A stretch of DNA of 64,000 nt from Pelagibius marinus (GTDB taxonomy: Bacteria; Pseudomonadota; Alphaproteobacteria; Kiloniellales; Kiloniellaceae). Made by a program: the position numbers and the translations under genes. Location of the stretch: the NCBI RefSeq assembly GCF_014925385.1, contig NZ_JACSDK010000015.1:303993-367992 (forward strand), in the 5' to 3' direction. The notes under the pieces were generated by a model. The model was not told the DNA's origin. It made no database searches and saw only the letters and a list, made by a program, of their open reading frames with translations. This document shows positions 26,194-36,517 of the stretch, piece after piece (position 1 is the first letter of the stretch; every line of letters begins with the position of its first letter).

Positions 26194-27007
26194 CGATACC
26201 GAAGCGTCTGCTGTCATAAGCTGTCGGTTGGGGCTGAGGCGACTTCACCCGCGACAAAAATCGCTCCAGCCAATCGACGCTGCCGACATCCACATCGGCA
26301 TACTGGACCGGCGTCAAGGGCTTAGCGTCCCGCTGGACCTGCAGCAGGTCGGCGAAGGTCAATGCTTCGTAGCGGAAGCTTCCTTTGACGCCAACCAAAC
26401 GTACAGTATTGGCGGGCATGATCTCGTCCAGGGCCCTTTGGAGGTCGGCGCGCGAGCGCTCGGGATAGACGCGGGTCGAGGTGACAAGCTCTTCAATTTG
26501 GGTGCCCGCGAAGTGCCAGTCTAAAATCTCCTTGGAGTGTCTGAACTTCGCGCTCTTGATACTTCCGGAAAGATGGGCCGAAGCCTGCAGCACACAGCGG
26601 TCGCAAATCCGCGCGGCCTTCGTCCCATACAGTGTGGCGACCTGGGCCTCCGGCAGGCCGCAAAAGCCGCATTGCGCCTGCCCTACCACGTTTCGTCCGG
26701 CGGCGGACCGCCGAGCAAAGCTCAACGAATGCTGTACCGCTTCGACCCGCGAATTGGCTACTTCCAATAGGGCCGCCGCCACGGATGGGGGCCAAGCGCC
26801 GCAGGAGACTTCGCCATAGTGGTGAGCCGTCGCCGCCAACAGGCGCGCCTCGACGTCATCCCTACCGAAGACCGACCGCAGTAGGTCGACCACAAAGTCA
26901 AAGGGCGTGTTCTGATCGTTGAGGAGAAGGATCTCAACATCGTCAGCCGCCGCCGGCGCATCCAGCATAAGTCGTCTCAATGAAAAGTGATTAACCGCCG
27001 GATGCAT
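26156..27007 (-). CDS. ClpS-like domain fused to ClpX-type C4 zinc finger
   Basis: 283 residues. Residues 22-95 resemble ClpS, the N-degron adaptor of ClpAP: EILLLNDQNTPFDFVVDLL (N30, D31, but Q where ClpS has the second Asp), AHHYGEVSCG with the His, then a closing helix. Residues 113-138 are a ClpX zinc-binding domain with identical spacing, CGFC-18-CDRC. Residues 155-283 are unrecognised (STRVYPERSRADLQRALDEI, FRYEALTFADLLQV). There is no AAA+ motor. GAAGG lies 7 nt before ATG 27007; ATG 26968 is another possible start. It stands alone, convergent to the aldolase remnant. Confidence 0.75.
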   Translation of the reverse strand: MHPAVNHFSLRRLMLDAPAAADDVEILLLNDQNTPFDFVVDLLRSVFGRDDVEARLLAATAHHYGEVSCGAWPPSVAAALLEVANSRVEAVQHSLSFARRSAAGRNVVGQAQCGFCGLPEAQVATLYGTKAARICDRCVLQASAHLSGSIKSAKFRHSKEILDWHFAGTQIEELVTSTRVYPERSRADLQRALDEIMPANTVRLVGVKGSFRYEALTFADLLQVQRDAKPLTPVQYADVDVGSVDWLERFLSRVKSPQPQPTAYDSRRFGIVMQPVSHTRGGV

Positions 27008-27225
27008 CTGACGGCCTTCGGTTCACATTTTATTAAGACCCACAAAACACGTGAGCCTCATGGCCGATCTCTTGGACGGAACAGTCACCCGTATAAGGTT
27101 TGCCTCGGGTCAAAAGCAGACACCAGTCCGAGCCGTTCTAATCGTCCGCAATGTGCCAGGAGCGGACAGAGGAAGGGTATTCGGAAACCGCCTTATTGAT
27201 CTCCGAGCCTCCCTTGTCGGCCCTG

Positions 27226-28662
27226 TTAACCCGCGCCTGCCGATCGGGTGCCGATATCCCAGAACAGACCGGCCATCACTTTCAGCGCATCTCGGCAGGT
27301 CGCCTTGATGACGTGCTCGTTGGGGGCGTGCTGGGAGCAGCCGCGATAGGAGTGCGGCACCCAGACGGTCGGCAGACCGAGGATTTCGCTGAAGGTGTCG
27401 TTGGGCAGGGAGCCGGCGAGGTTGGGCAGGATGTGCGGCGCCTTGCCGGCCGTCTTCTCCAGGGAAGCGGCCACGAAGGTGACCCAGGGACTGCCCGGGT
27501 CGAGGCGCGTGGCCCGGAAGAAACCTCGGTCGGCGGGGACGATCTTGACCGCCTGCAGGCGGCAGGAGTCGAGATGGCGGCGCAGGGCGGGAATGATGTC
27601 GTCGGGGTCGGTGCCGACCACGTATCGCAGCTGGCAGTGCGCCTTGGCCCAGCCTGAGATGGCGTTGACAGGCGCCTCAGGAATGCCGCTCTTCATTGCC
27701 AGCACCGCAAAGGAGTTCCAACCGTACACCCTCTCGGCCGGCGACAGGTCCCTCTCGCCCCAGTCCTCGTCCACCGCCGGTCCGCTGTCGCCGACCACGG
27801 GCAGGTTCTCCAGGGCCGCGCGGATCGCTGGGCTCAGGCTCGTCGGGCGCCACTCGGGAACCTGAATCTGGCCGCGCTGGTCGACGATCGCGGCAATGGC
27901 ATTGGCCAGGACCGTCCCCGGCTCAGCCAGCAGGCCGCCCCAGTTGCCCGAGTGGTGCGCCCCTTCCCGGAAATCTACAACCAGGTCGAAGTTGATGCCG
28001 CCGCGCGAGCCCATGAACATGGTCGGCGTCTCGGGCTGAAGCCGCGGACCGTCGGAGGCGATAAGCACGTCAGCCGCCAGGCGCGCCTTCTGCTGTTGAA
28101 AGAACTCCGCCAGGCCGGCCGATCCGGTCTCCTCGGACGTCTCGATGACGACCTTCAGGTTGAAGCCCAACCGCTGCCGCTCGGCCAGCACGGCGGCCAG
28201 CGCCGAGAGATTGATGAGGTGCTGGGCCTTGTTGTCGGCGGTGCCGCGGCCGTAGAGGCGGCCTTCCTCTTCGACCAGCTTGTAGGGGTGCAGGCCTTCG
28301 CGCCACTGCTCGGTCTGGCCCAGGATCACGTCGCCGTGGCCGTAGGTGAGGATGGTTTCCAGGGCGGGATCCTCGATCCTCTCGCCGACCAGCAGCGGCC
28401 CGCCGCGCGGATCGGGGTTGTTGAATATCTCGCAGTCGAAGCCCAGCGCGGTCAGGCGGGGACGGATCGCTTCCTCGAGATAACGCGACAACTCGCCCCG
28501 GCGCTCCGGGTTCTGGCTCTCGGTCTCGAAAGCGACAAGCTCGGCGAGGTCGTCCTTGAAGGAGCCTTCGTCGAAGTAGCCCGCGGCCCGGGCAATCGCG
28601 CCGTCTCTGGTCGGGCTTTCGCTTGTCGTCCTGCCCTTGGATGCTTCACCTGCGATGGCCAT
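27226..28662 (-). CDS. M20-family metallopeptidase
   Basis: 478 residues, ATG 28662 with GAAGG 5 nt upstream. The binuclear zinc site reads [10 protein letters not shown] (His, Asp), [10 protein letters not shown] (bridging Asp), [10 protein letters not shown] (general base Glu and ligand Glu) and a late His ([13 protein letters not shown]). A lid/dimerisation domain lies between about residues 215 and 345. It is a cytosolic dipeptidase or deacylase. It directly follows a peptide ABC transporter, 2 bp from the ATPase stop, so it likely hydrolyses the imported peptide or acyl-amino acid. Confidence 0.92.
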   Translation of the reverse strand: MAIAGEASKGRTTSESPTRDGAIARAAGYFDEGSFKDDLAELVAFETESQNPERRGELSRYLEEAIRPRLTALGFDCEIFNNPDPRGGPLLVGERIEDPALETILTYGHGDVILGQTEQWREGLHPYKLVEEEGRLYGRGTADNKAQHLINLSALAAVLAERQRLGFNLKVVIETSEETGSAGLAEFFQQQKARLAADVLIASDGPRLQPETPTMFMGSRGGINFDLVVDFREGAHHSGNWGGLLAEPGTVLANAIAAIVDQRGQIQVPEWRPTSLSPAIRAALENLPVVGDSGPAVDEDWGERDLSPAERVYGWNSFAVLAMKSGIPEAPVNAISGWAKAHCQLRYVVGTDPDDIIPALRRHLDSCRLQAVKIVPADRGFFRATRLDPGSPWVTFVAASLEKTAGKAPHILPNLAGSLPNDTFSEILGLPTVWVPHSYRGCSQHAPNEHVIKATCRDALKVMAGLFWDIGTRSAGAG

Positions 28663-28664
28663 GA

Positions 28665-29674
28665 TCACCTTCTTTCCAGTTCAGTTGCGGCATCGCCGCC
28701 GCCTTCGGGGGGCGATACCAGATGGCATTCGATCCGTCGGTCCCCGTCCAGGCAGGACGGCGGCGCCAGGCGGGAACAGACCTCCATCGCCTGGGCGCAG
28801 CGCTGGTGGAAGTGGCAGCCGGGAGGTGGATCGATCGGATTGGGATAGGCTGCGCCCAGCTGCGTGTCCGGCACGCCGAGGCCGGGCTCGGGCGTGAGGA
28901 CCGAAGCCAGCAGCGCCTGGGTGTAGGGATGGCGCGGCCGGTCGAAGAGGTCGCCTACCGCAGCCTCCTCGACAATGCGGCCGAAGTACATCACGGCGAC
29001 GCGGGTCGCCAGGTGCTCCACCACGGCCAGGTTGTGGCTGATGAAGAGGTAGGTCAGCCCAAACTCGCGCCGCAGCTCGCCCAAGAGATTGAGTATCTGC
29101 GACTGCACCGAGACATCGAGCGCCGAGGTGGGTTCGTCACAGATCACCACCTCCGGCTTCATGATCAGGGCCCTGGCAATGGCGACCCGCTGGCGCTGGC
29201 CGCCGGACATCTGGTTGGGATAGGAGTTCATGACCCGCACCGGCAGGCCTACGACGTCGAGAATCTCGCGCACCGCATTCTCCTGGGAAGCGGCGTCGCC
29301 GATCTTGTGGACGCGCAGCGGCAGCGAGATGATGTCCTTGATCGACTTGCGCGGGTTGAGCGAGGAGTAGGGGTCCTGGAAGATCGGCTGAATGCGGCGC
29401 GCGAGCAGCCGCCGGTTCTGCCCGTCCAGCGGCTCTCCGTCGACGCGGACCTGGCCCGCCGTCGGCGCCTCCAGGCCGAGCAGGATCTTGGCCAGGGTCG
29501 ACTTGCCGCAGCCGCTCTCCCCAACCAGCCCCAAAACCTCGCCGCGCCCCAGCGAGAGGGAAACCTCATCCATGGCCCTCAGGGGTTTGCGCCGGCCGAA
29601 GAGTCCCTGCTTCACGCTGTAGACCTTCGAGACGCCGTCAAGCTCGAGCACCGGCTGGGTGGGAAGCGGCGCCG

Positions 29675-29678
<4 letters not shown>
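28665..29678 (-). CDS. Dipeptide/oligopeptide ABC transporter ATPase (DppF/OppF)
   Basis: 337 residues. Walker [10 protein letters not shown], signature [15 protein letters not shown], Walker [16 protein letters not shown]-loop FISHN and the C-terminal Opp/Dpp zinc/iron-sulfur-type cysteine stretch ([17 protein letters not shown]) are present. It energises import of short peptides together with the next ATPase. The ATG at 29678 overlaps that gene's stop by 4 bp; the longer open frame to 30164 lies over it and is rejected. Confidence 0.95.
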
Positions 29679-30687
<1,009 letters not shown>

Positions 30688-30688
<1 letters not shown>

Positions 30689-31584
30689 CAGTTGCGGTTC
30701 TCCGGCGCGGTGACGTCGCGCAGGCCGTCCCCCAGCAGATTGATGGCCAAGACCAGGGCGAAGAGGGCGACGCCGGGAATGGTCACCAGCCAGGGTTCGA
30801 AGAGCATCATCTGCTTGCCCTCAGCGATCATGAGACCCCAGGAGGGGGTCGGCGGCTGAACGCCGAGGCCGAGGAACGACAGCGCCGCCTCCAGCAGGAT
30901 CGCGTGCGCCATTTCCAAGGTCGCCACGACGATCAGATTGTTGACGATGTTGGGCATAATCTCACTGAGCACGACCCGCGCCGTGGAGCAGCCGATCGCC
31001 CGGGCCGCGGTCACGTATTCGCGCGAGCGGACCTGGCGGGTCGACGCGCGCATCACCACCGCGAAGCGGTCCCACAGCAGCAGACCGAGCACCAGGATAA
31101 CGACCTGCAGCGAGCCGCCGAAGAGGGCCACCACCGCCAGGGCCACCAGCACCACGGGCATGGCCAGGCGGACGTTGACCAGGAAGGTCACCGCCATGTC
31201 GACCCGCCCGCCGAAGTAACCGGCGGCCACCCCCATGGCGGTGCCGATAAGGCCGGAGATCACGGCCGCGACGCTGCCGATGAGCAGTGAGACCTGCGCA
31301 CCGTAGATGAGGCGCGACAGGTAGTCGCGGCCCAGGTGGTCGGTGCCCAGCGGGTGGTCCCAGTCGCCGCCCAGAAAAACCGGCGGACGCATGCGCGCCA
31401 GCAGGTCCTGGGCATAGGGATCGTGCGGGGCGAGATAGGGCGCCAGCACTGCCACGACGAAAAGCACGGCCAGGACGCCGCCGCCGATCAGCAGCCCCTG
31501 GTGGCCGAAAACGCGCCGCCGCAGCAGTTGCGCGGGGCTCGGGCCGTGGATCTCTTCCAGTAGGGCATCGGCGGTGCGGGCCAT
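30688..31584 (-). CDS. Peptide ABC transporter permease (DppC/OppC)
   Basis: 298 residues. It has an N-terminal OppC_N segment (residues 15-50), then a binding-protein-dependent transport domain with about five more membrane helices. The LGTDHLGRDYLSRLIYGAQVSL motif is diagnostic of DppC/OppC/NikC, and the EAA loop reads EYVTAARAIGCSTARVVLSEIMPN. It lines the membrane channel with the DppB-type subunit, whose stop lies 1 bp upstream of this start. Confidence 0.95.
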
Positions 31585-31585
31585 G

Positions 31586-32503
31586 TCAGCCGGCCCTCAT
31601 GCGCGGGTCGAGCCAGGCATTCACGACGTCTGAGAGGAAGGTGAAGACGATGTAGAACATGGAGAAGATCAGGATGAGCGCCTGCACCGTGGGCAGGTCG
31701 TTTCGCCCGATGGATTCCCAGGCCAGGTAGCCGGCGCCGTGCAGCGCGAAGATCGACTCCACCACGATGGAACCGCCCAGCATGAAGCCCATCTGCACGG
31801 CGGCCAGGGAGACAACAGGGATGATGGCGTTGCGCAGGGCGTGCTTGAAAAGAACGCGCCCCTCCCCCGCGCCTTTCGCCCGGGCCGTGCGGATATAGTC
31901 GGAGGCCAGCACCTCCAGCATGCCGGCGCGGGTCAGGCGCATGATCGCCGGCATGGCGTAGTAACCCAGCACGACGGTGGGCATGATGAAGTGGACCCAG
32001 GTCTTGGTGCCTGAAGGCGGCAACCAGCCCAGCTGGATGGAAAAGATGACGATCAGCATCAGACCGAACCAGAAGCTTGGCATGGCCTGGCCCATGACCG
32101 AGAGCAGCAGCGCCAGGCGGTCGATCAGGGAATTCGGCCGGATCGCGGCGATCACGCCCAACGGCACGGCGGTCAGGAGCGCGAAAGAAATACCGCAGAC
32201 GCCGAGCGTCATGGTGATGGAGAGACGCTGCAAGACCAGATCGGCCACCGGCAGCTTGAAGTAGTAGCTCTCGCCGAAGTCGCCCTGCAGCGCTTTGGCG
32301 AGCCAGTCCCAGTACTGCACCAGAACGGGGCGATCGAAGCCGTAGAGCCTGCGGATCGCCTCGATATCCACGTCGGTCGCCTGCTCGCCCGCCAGCGCCG
32401 TCGCCGGGTCGCCCGCCAGGAACAGGAGGCTGAAGCTGATCGCCGAGACGGTGACGGCAACCAGGGCGGCAAGGCCGAGCCGCTTGAGGATGAAGACCAG
32501 CAC
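31586..32503 (-). CDS. Peptide ABC transporter permease (DppB/OppB)
   Basis: 305 residues with six membrane helices. It starts MLVFILKRLGLAALVAVTVSAISF and carries the family motif GDPATAL, the periplasmic FDRPVLVQYWDWLAKALQGDFGES segment, and the EAA loop SDYIRTARAKGAGEGRVLFKHALRN. It pairs with the DppC-type permease. The gene begins 88 bp after the binding-protein gene, across a hairpin. Confidence 0.95.
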   Translation of the reverse strand: MLVFILKRLGLAALVAVTVSAISFSLLFLAGDPATALAGEQATDVDIEAIRRLYGFDRPVLVQYWDWLAKALQGDFGESYYFKLPVADLVLQRLSITMTLGVCGISFALLTAVPLGVIAAIRPNSLIDRLALLLSVMGQAMPSFWFGLMLIVIFSIQLGWLPPSGTKTWVHFIMPTVVLGYYAMPAIMRLTRAGMLEVLASDYIRTARAKGAGEGRVLFKHALRNAIIPVVSLAAVQMGFMLGGSIVVESIFALHGAGYLAWESIGRNDLPTVQALILIFSMFYIVFTFLSDVVNAWLDPRMRAG

Positions 32504-32551
32504 GATGCTATCCCCCGCAGTGTCAGATAAGAGGGATCCGGAAGCGAGCCG

Positions 32552-32578
32552 CCGGACGGGCGCTTTGCGCCCGGCCGG
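32552..32578 (-). promoter_or_regulatory. Intercistronic hairpin between binding-protein and permease genes
   Basis: A near-perfect stem-loop (core GGGCGC-AAA-GCGCCC on the minus strand, extended by CCGGnC arms) without a T tract. Such elements after periplasmic binding-protein genes commonly stabilise the upstream mRNA or partly attenuate read-through, giving excess binding protein over permease. Confidence 0.55.
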
Positions 32579-32591
32579 TCACGTCCTCAGA

Positions 32592-34106
32592 TCACTTCCA
32601 GGAAATCTCGACGAACCGCAGCACCTCGTCCGGCGTCGGCGTGTAGGACACCTCGTTGGTGAAGACGTAGTTCGTGTTGTAGGAGAACATCGGCACCCAG
32701 TAGGCCTGATCGGCAATCTTGGTCAGCGCCTTGGCATAGAACTCCTTGCGCTTTTCCGGATCGGTGGCGCTGTCGGCCACGTCCAGCCAGTCCCGGACGT
32801 CCGGGTCTCGGGCGTCGTCCAGCTTGCCGAACTTGAAGAACTGACTGGTGATCGCCGAGGTGTCGTTGATCGAGTAGGACCCCCAGGTCTGGAAGGACAC
32901 CGGCACGCCGCTTTTCATGCGCAGCTCACGCAGGGCCGAGTACTGCAGCATGTGGAAGTTGGTCTTGATGCCGATGGCGTTCAGGAAGCTGGCAATGGCC
33001 TCCGCGTAGTCGCGGTTGCGATAGGCGTAGAACTCCGTCTCGAAGCCATCGGGATAGCCGGCCTCGGCCAGCAGGGCTTTGGCCTTCTCCGGGTCGTAGC
33101 CGTAGCTCGGCACGTCCTGGAAGCAGCCGAATTGGCTGGGGAAGCAGGCAGTGCTGACGACCTTCGACTTGCCCTTCAGCAGCGCCTCCACCAGGGCTTC
33201 GCGGTTGATGGCATGTGCCACCGCGCGGCGCACACGAATGTCGGTGAAGGGGTTCTTCTCGCCCGTGCGGCCGGCCGCGTCCAGCGTCAGAAAGCCGATG
33301 CGCATGGTGCTTTCGTTGGCGACCGTGAACTGGTCCATGGTCGCCAACTTCTCGGCCTGGTCCGCCGGCACCTGCCAAATGAGATCCAGCGTGCTGCCGA
33401 AGAGCTCGGCCATCTGGGTGTTGACGTCGGGGATGGTGCGGATGTCGACCTTGCCGATCGACGGCTGGCCCTTGGGGCTGTCGTGGTAGCCTTCGTATTT
33501 CTCCAGCACGAAGTGCTTGCCCGGCTCCACCAGGCTCACCTTGTAGGGGCCGGTGCCGACGGGCTTCAGCCCCATGCCGCTGGGGCCCGCTTCGGCATAG
33601 TACTCGTTGGGGTAGATGGAAACCGGGCCGGAAAGGAACTCGATCGCCGCCGGGAAGGGCGCCTTCAGGTGAATGCGGACGGTGTAGGAATCGACCTTCT
33701 CGGCCGACTTCATCCAGTTCACGTTGCGCTGCGTCTTCACGCCGTTGGCCTCGTCGGCGACGAAGTTCACCGTGTAGACGACATCGTCGGCATCGAAGGG
33801 CTCGCCGTTGTGGAACTTCACACCCTCGCGCAGCTTGAACTCCAGCGTCAGGTCGTCGATCCACTTCCAGGACATCGCCAGGTTGCCCTTGTACTCGTTG
33901 GTCGCCGGGTCGCGATAGACTAGGCCGTCCCAGATGGCACGCTGCAGGACAACGCCTTCGCGCGCTGAGTTGAAGTAGCTGTCGACGTTCTCCAGTTCCT
34001 TGGTGAAAGCGACACTCAGCGTATCCTCGGATTTGCCGGCCTGGGCCGCTGTGCTGAGCCCCAGCGCTATCGCCGCGACACCGCATTTCAGCATAAAGGA
34101 TTTCAT
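32592..34106 (-). CDS. Peptide ABC transporter substrate-binding protein (SBP family 5)
   Basis: 504 residues. ATG 34106 is preceded by AGGAGG. A Sec signal peptide (MKSFMLKCGVAAIALGLS, cleavage after AQA) is followed by SBP_bac_5 features: AKSWKWIDDLT-like strand (here AMSWKWIDDLTLEFKLREGVKFHNGEPFDADDVVYT) and VRRAVAHAINREALV. It captures peptides or related solutes in the periplasm and delivers them to the DppBC-type channel. The ligand is not evident. Confidence 0.95.
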   Translation of the reverse strand: MKSFMLKCGVAAIALGLSTAAQAGKSEDTLSVAFTKELENVDSYFNSAREGVVLQRAIWDGLVYRDPATNEYKGNLAMSWKWIDDLTLEFKLREGVKFHNGEPFDADDVVYTVNFVADEANGVKTQRNVNWMKSAEKVDSYTVRIHLKAPFPAAIEFLSGPVSIYPNEYYAEAGPSGMGLKPVGTGPYKVSLVEPGKHFVLEKYEGYHDSPKGQPSIGKVDIRTIPDVNTQMAELFGSTLDLIWQVPADQAEKLATMDQFTVANESTMRIGFLTLDAAGRTGEKNPFTDIRVRRAVAHAINREALVEALLKGKSKVVSTACFPSQFGCFQDVPSYGYDPEKAKALLAEAGYPDGFETEFYAYRNRDYAEAIASFLNAIGIKTNFHMLQYSALRELRMKSGVPVSFQTWGSYSINDTSAITSQFFKFGKLDDARDPDVRDWLDVADSATDPEKRKEFYAKALTKIADQAYWVPMFSYNTNYVFTNEVSYTPTPDEVLRFVEISWK

Positions 34107-34170
34107 GTGGCCTCCTGTGTGGTTCTCCGCCGCCATTAAGCGCTGTTCCCCGCGCCTTCGGTAGCGTATT

Positions 34171-34182
34171 ATATTATAATAT
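34171..34182. promoter_or_regulatory. AT-rich palindrome in the divergent IclR/transporter promoter
   Basis: A perfect 12-bp palindrome ATATTATAATAT lies between the binding-protein gene (start 34106) and the IclR gene (start 34240). It is in the only AT-rich patch of the spacer, together with TTGCAA just downstream. It could be an IclR operator or core promoter elements for both directions. Confidence 0.4.
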
Positions 34183-34239
34183 TGCAAATCTAAGTATGGT
34201 ATATCACATTACTGGACGTTGCGGCGTCAAGAGGTGTCG

Positions 34240-35058
34240 GTGAAAAAAGAAAAGACCACAGGAAAAGCAAAGCGTTCGGCGGCGAAGTCCGGAGCGAAAC
34301 AGAACACGCTGTTTGTTGGTTCGCTGGCAAAGGGGTTGCGGGTCCTGGAAGCGTTCGACGAGGAGCACCAGGCCTTGAGCCTCGCCGACCTCAGCCGGCT
34401 GATGGGCATGGACAAGAGCGCGACGCAGCGCCTGACCAACACCCTGCATATGACGGGCTACCTCCTGAAGGACGAGGCGACGAAGCGCTTCCGCCCGTCG
34501 CACAAGTTCCTGGAGATGGCCTATGCCTATTCCTGGTCGGACCCGGTAGTGCAGCTGGCCATGCCCAAGCTCATCGAGCTGTCGGGCCGCCTGGGCGAGA
34601 CCGTGAACATGGCGGAGTTCTCGGGCTCCGACATCGTCTACGTGATCCGCATTCCCTGTCAGCGCACGGGCTTTGGCGCGACCCTGGTCGGCCGACGGCT
34701 GCCGGCTCTCAGCACCTCCTCGGGCCGCGCCATGCTGGCCGCTCTGCCCCCCGCCGAACGCAAGATCTGCATCAAGAACTGGCCGATCCGCAAGGCCACC
34801 GCCCAGACCATACTCGACCGGGCGGCTATCGCGCGGATCATCGACGAAGCGGCTGAGAAGGGCTTCGCCATCGCACAGGGTGAGTTCATGATCAACGAGA
34901 TCGGGGTCGCCGCCCCGGTGATCGGCGCCGACGGCCGGCCCGTCGCCACGGTGCAGTGCTCCGTCTCGGCCTACCATTGGACACCGAAGAAGGTGGAGCG
35001 CGAGATCGTTCCCTTGCTGCTGGACACGGCCAACGCGATCACACCCAACCTGCGCTGA
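34240..35058 (+). CDS. IclR-family transcriptional regulator
   Basis: About 272 residues. A lysine-rich leader is followed by a winged helix (SLAKGLRVLEAFDEEHQALSLADLSRLMGMDKSATQRLTNTL) and an IclR effector domain with the GAF-like ligand segment (RLPALSTSSGRAMLAALP, FMINEIGVAAPVIGADGRPVATVQCSV). I chose GTG 34240, just after AGAGG; a TTG at 34219 and GTG 34234 are alternatives. It is divergent from the peptide transporter/M20 peptidase operon and probably controls it. Confidence 0.92.
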   Translation: MKKEKTTGKAKRSAAKSGAKQNTLFVGSLAKGLRVLEAFDEEHQALSLADLSRLMGMDKSATQRLTNTLHMTGYLLKDEATKRFRPSHKFLEMAYAYSWSDPVVQLAMPKLIELSGRLGETVNMAEFSGSDIVYVIRIPCQRTGFGATLVGRRLPALSTSSGRAMLAALPPAERKICIKNWPIRKATAQTILDRAAIARIIDEAAEKGFAIAQGEFMINEIGVAAPVIGADGRPVATVQCSVSAYHWTPKKVEREIVPLLLDTANAITPNLR

Positions 35059-35386
35059 GCTTGGCGACGCTCCCGCTCAGAAGTCCAGCGGCGCGTTGTC
35101 GATGACTTGTTGTTTCATGACGAAGAAGCGGTGTGCCGGCGATCAACGGCTATTCCTACGCTTTCCGAAACGGTTGACGGTCGTTGTGCCTGCAAGCCGC
35201 TGCTTAGTCAGGTTTGGGTCACAAACTGACTTCTGCTGGCCTTCACCCAAAGGTCCGCAGTCTGCTGCATTTCCGAAGTTCAAAACGGTATGCTCGAAGT
35301 ATTGAGACAAAGTCGGCATCGCATCTACCGAAACCTTAGAAGCCACGCGCACTGTCGTGAAGGGCAGCCAGCTTTGGTTGGCTGAA
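35059..35386. other. Intergenic region, no intact gene
   Basis: This is 328 bp after the IclR gene. On the minus strand, 35077-35120 reads like the last residues of a lost gene (FFVMKQQVIDNAPLDF then stop), but an in-frame stop closes it just upstream, so it is at most a scrap. The rest shows nothing I recognise, and in particular no HigB-like toxin ahead of the XRE gene. Confidence 0.35.
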
Positions 35387-35428
35387 TTGACTTCTGAGTT
35401 AATTTGTTTGCATATTGAGTACATATGC
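35387..35428 (+). promoter_or_regulatory. Promoter with overlapping operator for the XRE gene
   Basis: A -35 box TTGACT (35387-35392) and a -10 box CATATT (35411-35416) are 18 bp apart. The -10 lies inside a perfect inverted repeat GCATAT-N7-ATATGC (35410-35428), 26 bp before the GTG start. This is the classic arrangement for an autorepressing XRE protein. Confidence 0.6.
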
Positions 35429-35454
35429 GATTGTACCGAGAGTGAGCACAACTC

Positions 35455-35958
35455 GTGGCACGGACCAGCCGCAAGAAGCCCCCAACTTCGCGCTCCTCCA
35501 CGCGTCCAGAGGCGCCTTCTTTCGAGGCGCTCCTCGAAGAGGAGCTGAGTGATCCCGAATTCCGGAAGGCTTGGAGTACCCTGGAGCCAAAGCGCTGCAT
35601 CGTCACGGCGCTTTTGCGCCTGCGCGCCCAGGCCAACCTCTCGCAAAAGGAGCTCGCCGAACGCGCGGGCTGGCACCCCGCCTTCGTCTCACGGCTCGAG
35701 TCCTTCCCGCGCGAAGGCGAACGGCTCTACATGCCCGACCTGGCGACACTGGAAACCTATGCGCGGGCCTGCGGATGCGAGTTGGGTTTGGTCTTCGCCC
35801 GCCCGAAGGGCCGAGGTACCCGCGTCGAAATTTCCGCGACCGCGGTCTTCGGCACGCACCGCGGCTTTCGCCGCGCCCTGGCCGGCCTGACCCGTGCAGT
35901 AGTGAAAATCGCCCGCGGCGGCCGCCCGGTGCTCGAGGCGCCGACAGATTGGCGCTGA
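35455..35958 (+). CDS. XRE-family HTH regulator (antitoxin-like), no partner toxin
   Basis: 167 residues, GTG start. Residues about 45-100 form an HTH_3 domain (ALLRLRAQANLSQKELAERAGWHPAFVSRLESFP, then DLATLETYARACGCELGLVF), the layout of HigA-type antitoxins and phage-like repressors. The C-terminal 60 residues are basic and unassigned (VEISATAVFGTHRGFRRALAG). The operator over its promoter implies autoregulation. No toxin gene lies on either side. Confidence 0.75.
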   Translation: MARTSRKKPPTSRSSTRPEAPSFEALLEEELSDPEFRKAWSTLEPKRCIVTALLRLRAQANLSQKELAERAGWHPAFVSRLESFPREGERLYMPDLATLETYARACGCELGLVFARPKGRGTRVEISATAVFGTHRGFRRALAGLTRAVVKIARGGRPVLEAPTDWR

Positions 35959-36292
35959 ACCTCGGTACCGCGGCGGCGCTGAGCGATGGCCGGCTCTCCA
36001 GCTCATACGCCGTTATGGTAAACAGAGATTAACGCCGTTTAGCGCTCTATTGTCGGCGCGAGTTCGAAGTAGCCCGTAACGTTGGGGCACTCAGAGACGT
36101 GCTGGAGACTTCTGCGCGCGGACGCACTTCTCTCCCAGGTACTCCGCACTCCCCATATAAGCCTCCGGCGCCAGAAACCTGATTCAACCGGTAGTTTAGC
36201 CCGCACCAGTTGGGATGCTAACTTGCACCCGAACTGCACCCGAAAGGCAAAATCCTCCGGCGCCAAAAATTACGCTAAGCCATTGAAAGGAA
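35959..36292. other. Spacer between XRE gene and tRNA-Val, possible attachment region
   Basis: No gene is recognised in these 334 bp. It carries a tandem repeat of TGCACCCGAA (36224-36233 and 36235-36244) about 50 bp from the 3' end of the tRNA. A third copy lies at 19531-19540. The short frames that run across it read the repeat as HPNCTR and show no domain. Confidence 0.4.
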
Positions 36293-36367
36293 TGGTGGGC
36301 GTACCTGGGATTGAACCAGGGACCTCCTCGATGTCAACGAGGCGCTCTCCCGCTGAGCTATACGCCC
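36293..36367 (-). tRNA. tRNA-Val (anticodon GAC)
   Basis: A 75-nt cloverleaf with encoded CCA. The acceptor GGGCGTA pairs with TACGCCC, the D arm is GCTC/GAGC, the anticodon stem CCTCG/CGAGG holds the loop TTGACAT giving anticodon GAC, and the T arm CCTGG/CCAGG has loop TTCAATC. The 3' end faces the accessory region on its left. Confidence 0.97.
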
Positions 36368-36411
36368 TAAAGCCTTGAAACCGGGGCCGGGACAGGGCGC
36401 CCCGGGCCGGG

Positions 36412-36440
36412 GCCTGCCGGCGGAACCGCCGGAGGCAGGC
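36412..36440. other. Strong GC hairpin between cpdR and tRNA-Val
   Basis: Arms GCCTGCC/GGCAGGC enclose a second stem GGCGG-AA-CCGCC. It follows cpdR on the minus strand, but there is no T run at the expected place, so I do not call it a terminator. It may act in RNA processing or be a GC-rich repeat. Confidence 0.4.
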
Positions 36441-36517
36441 GAAGTACCACTATCCCCCGGCTTTTTCAAGACTAAGCGCAGCAGGAAAATGCGCCCGCCC
36501 TTTCCCGGTGACAGGCC

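Noticed and set aside
35077..35120. Minus-strand gene end reading FFVMKQQVIDNAPLDF
   Set aside because: An in-frame stop sits just upstream, so only about 17 codons remain; too short to call a pseudogene.
35059..35454. HigB/RelE-type toxin next to the XRE gene
   Set aside because: I looked on both strands and found no toxin-like reading frame before or after the regulator.
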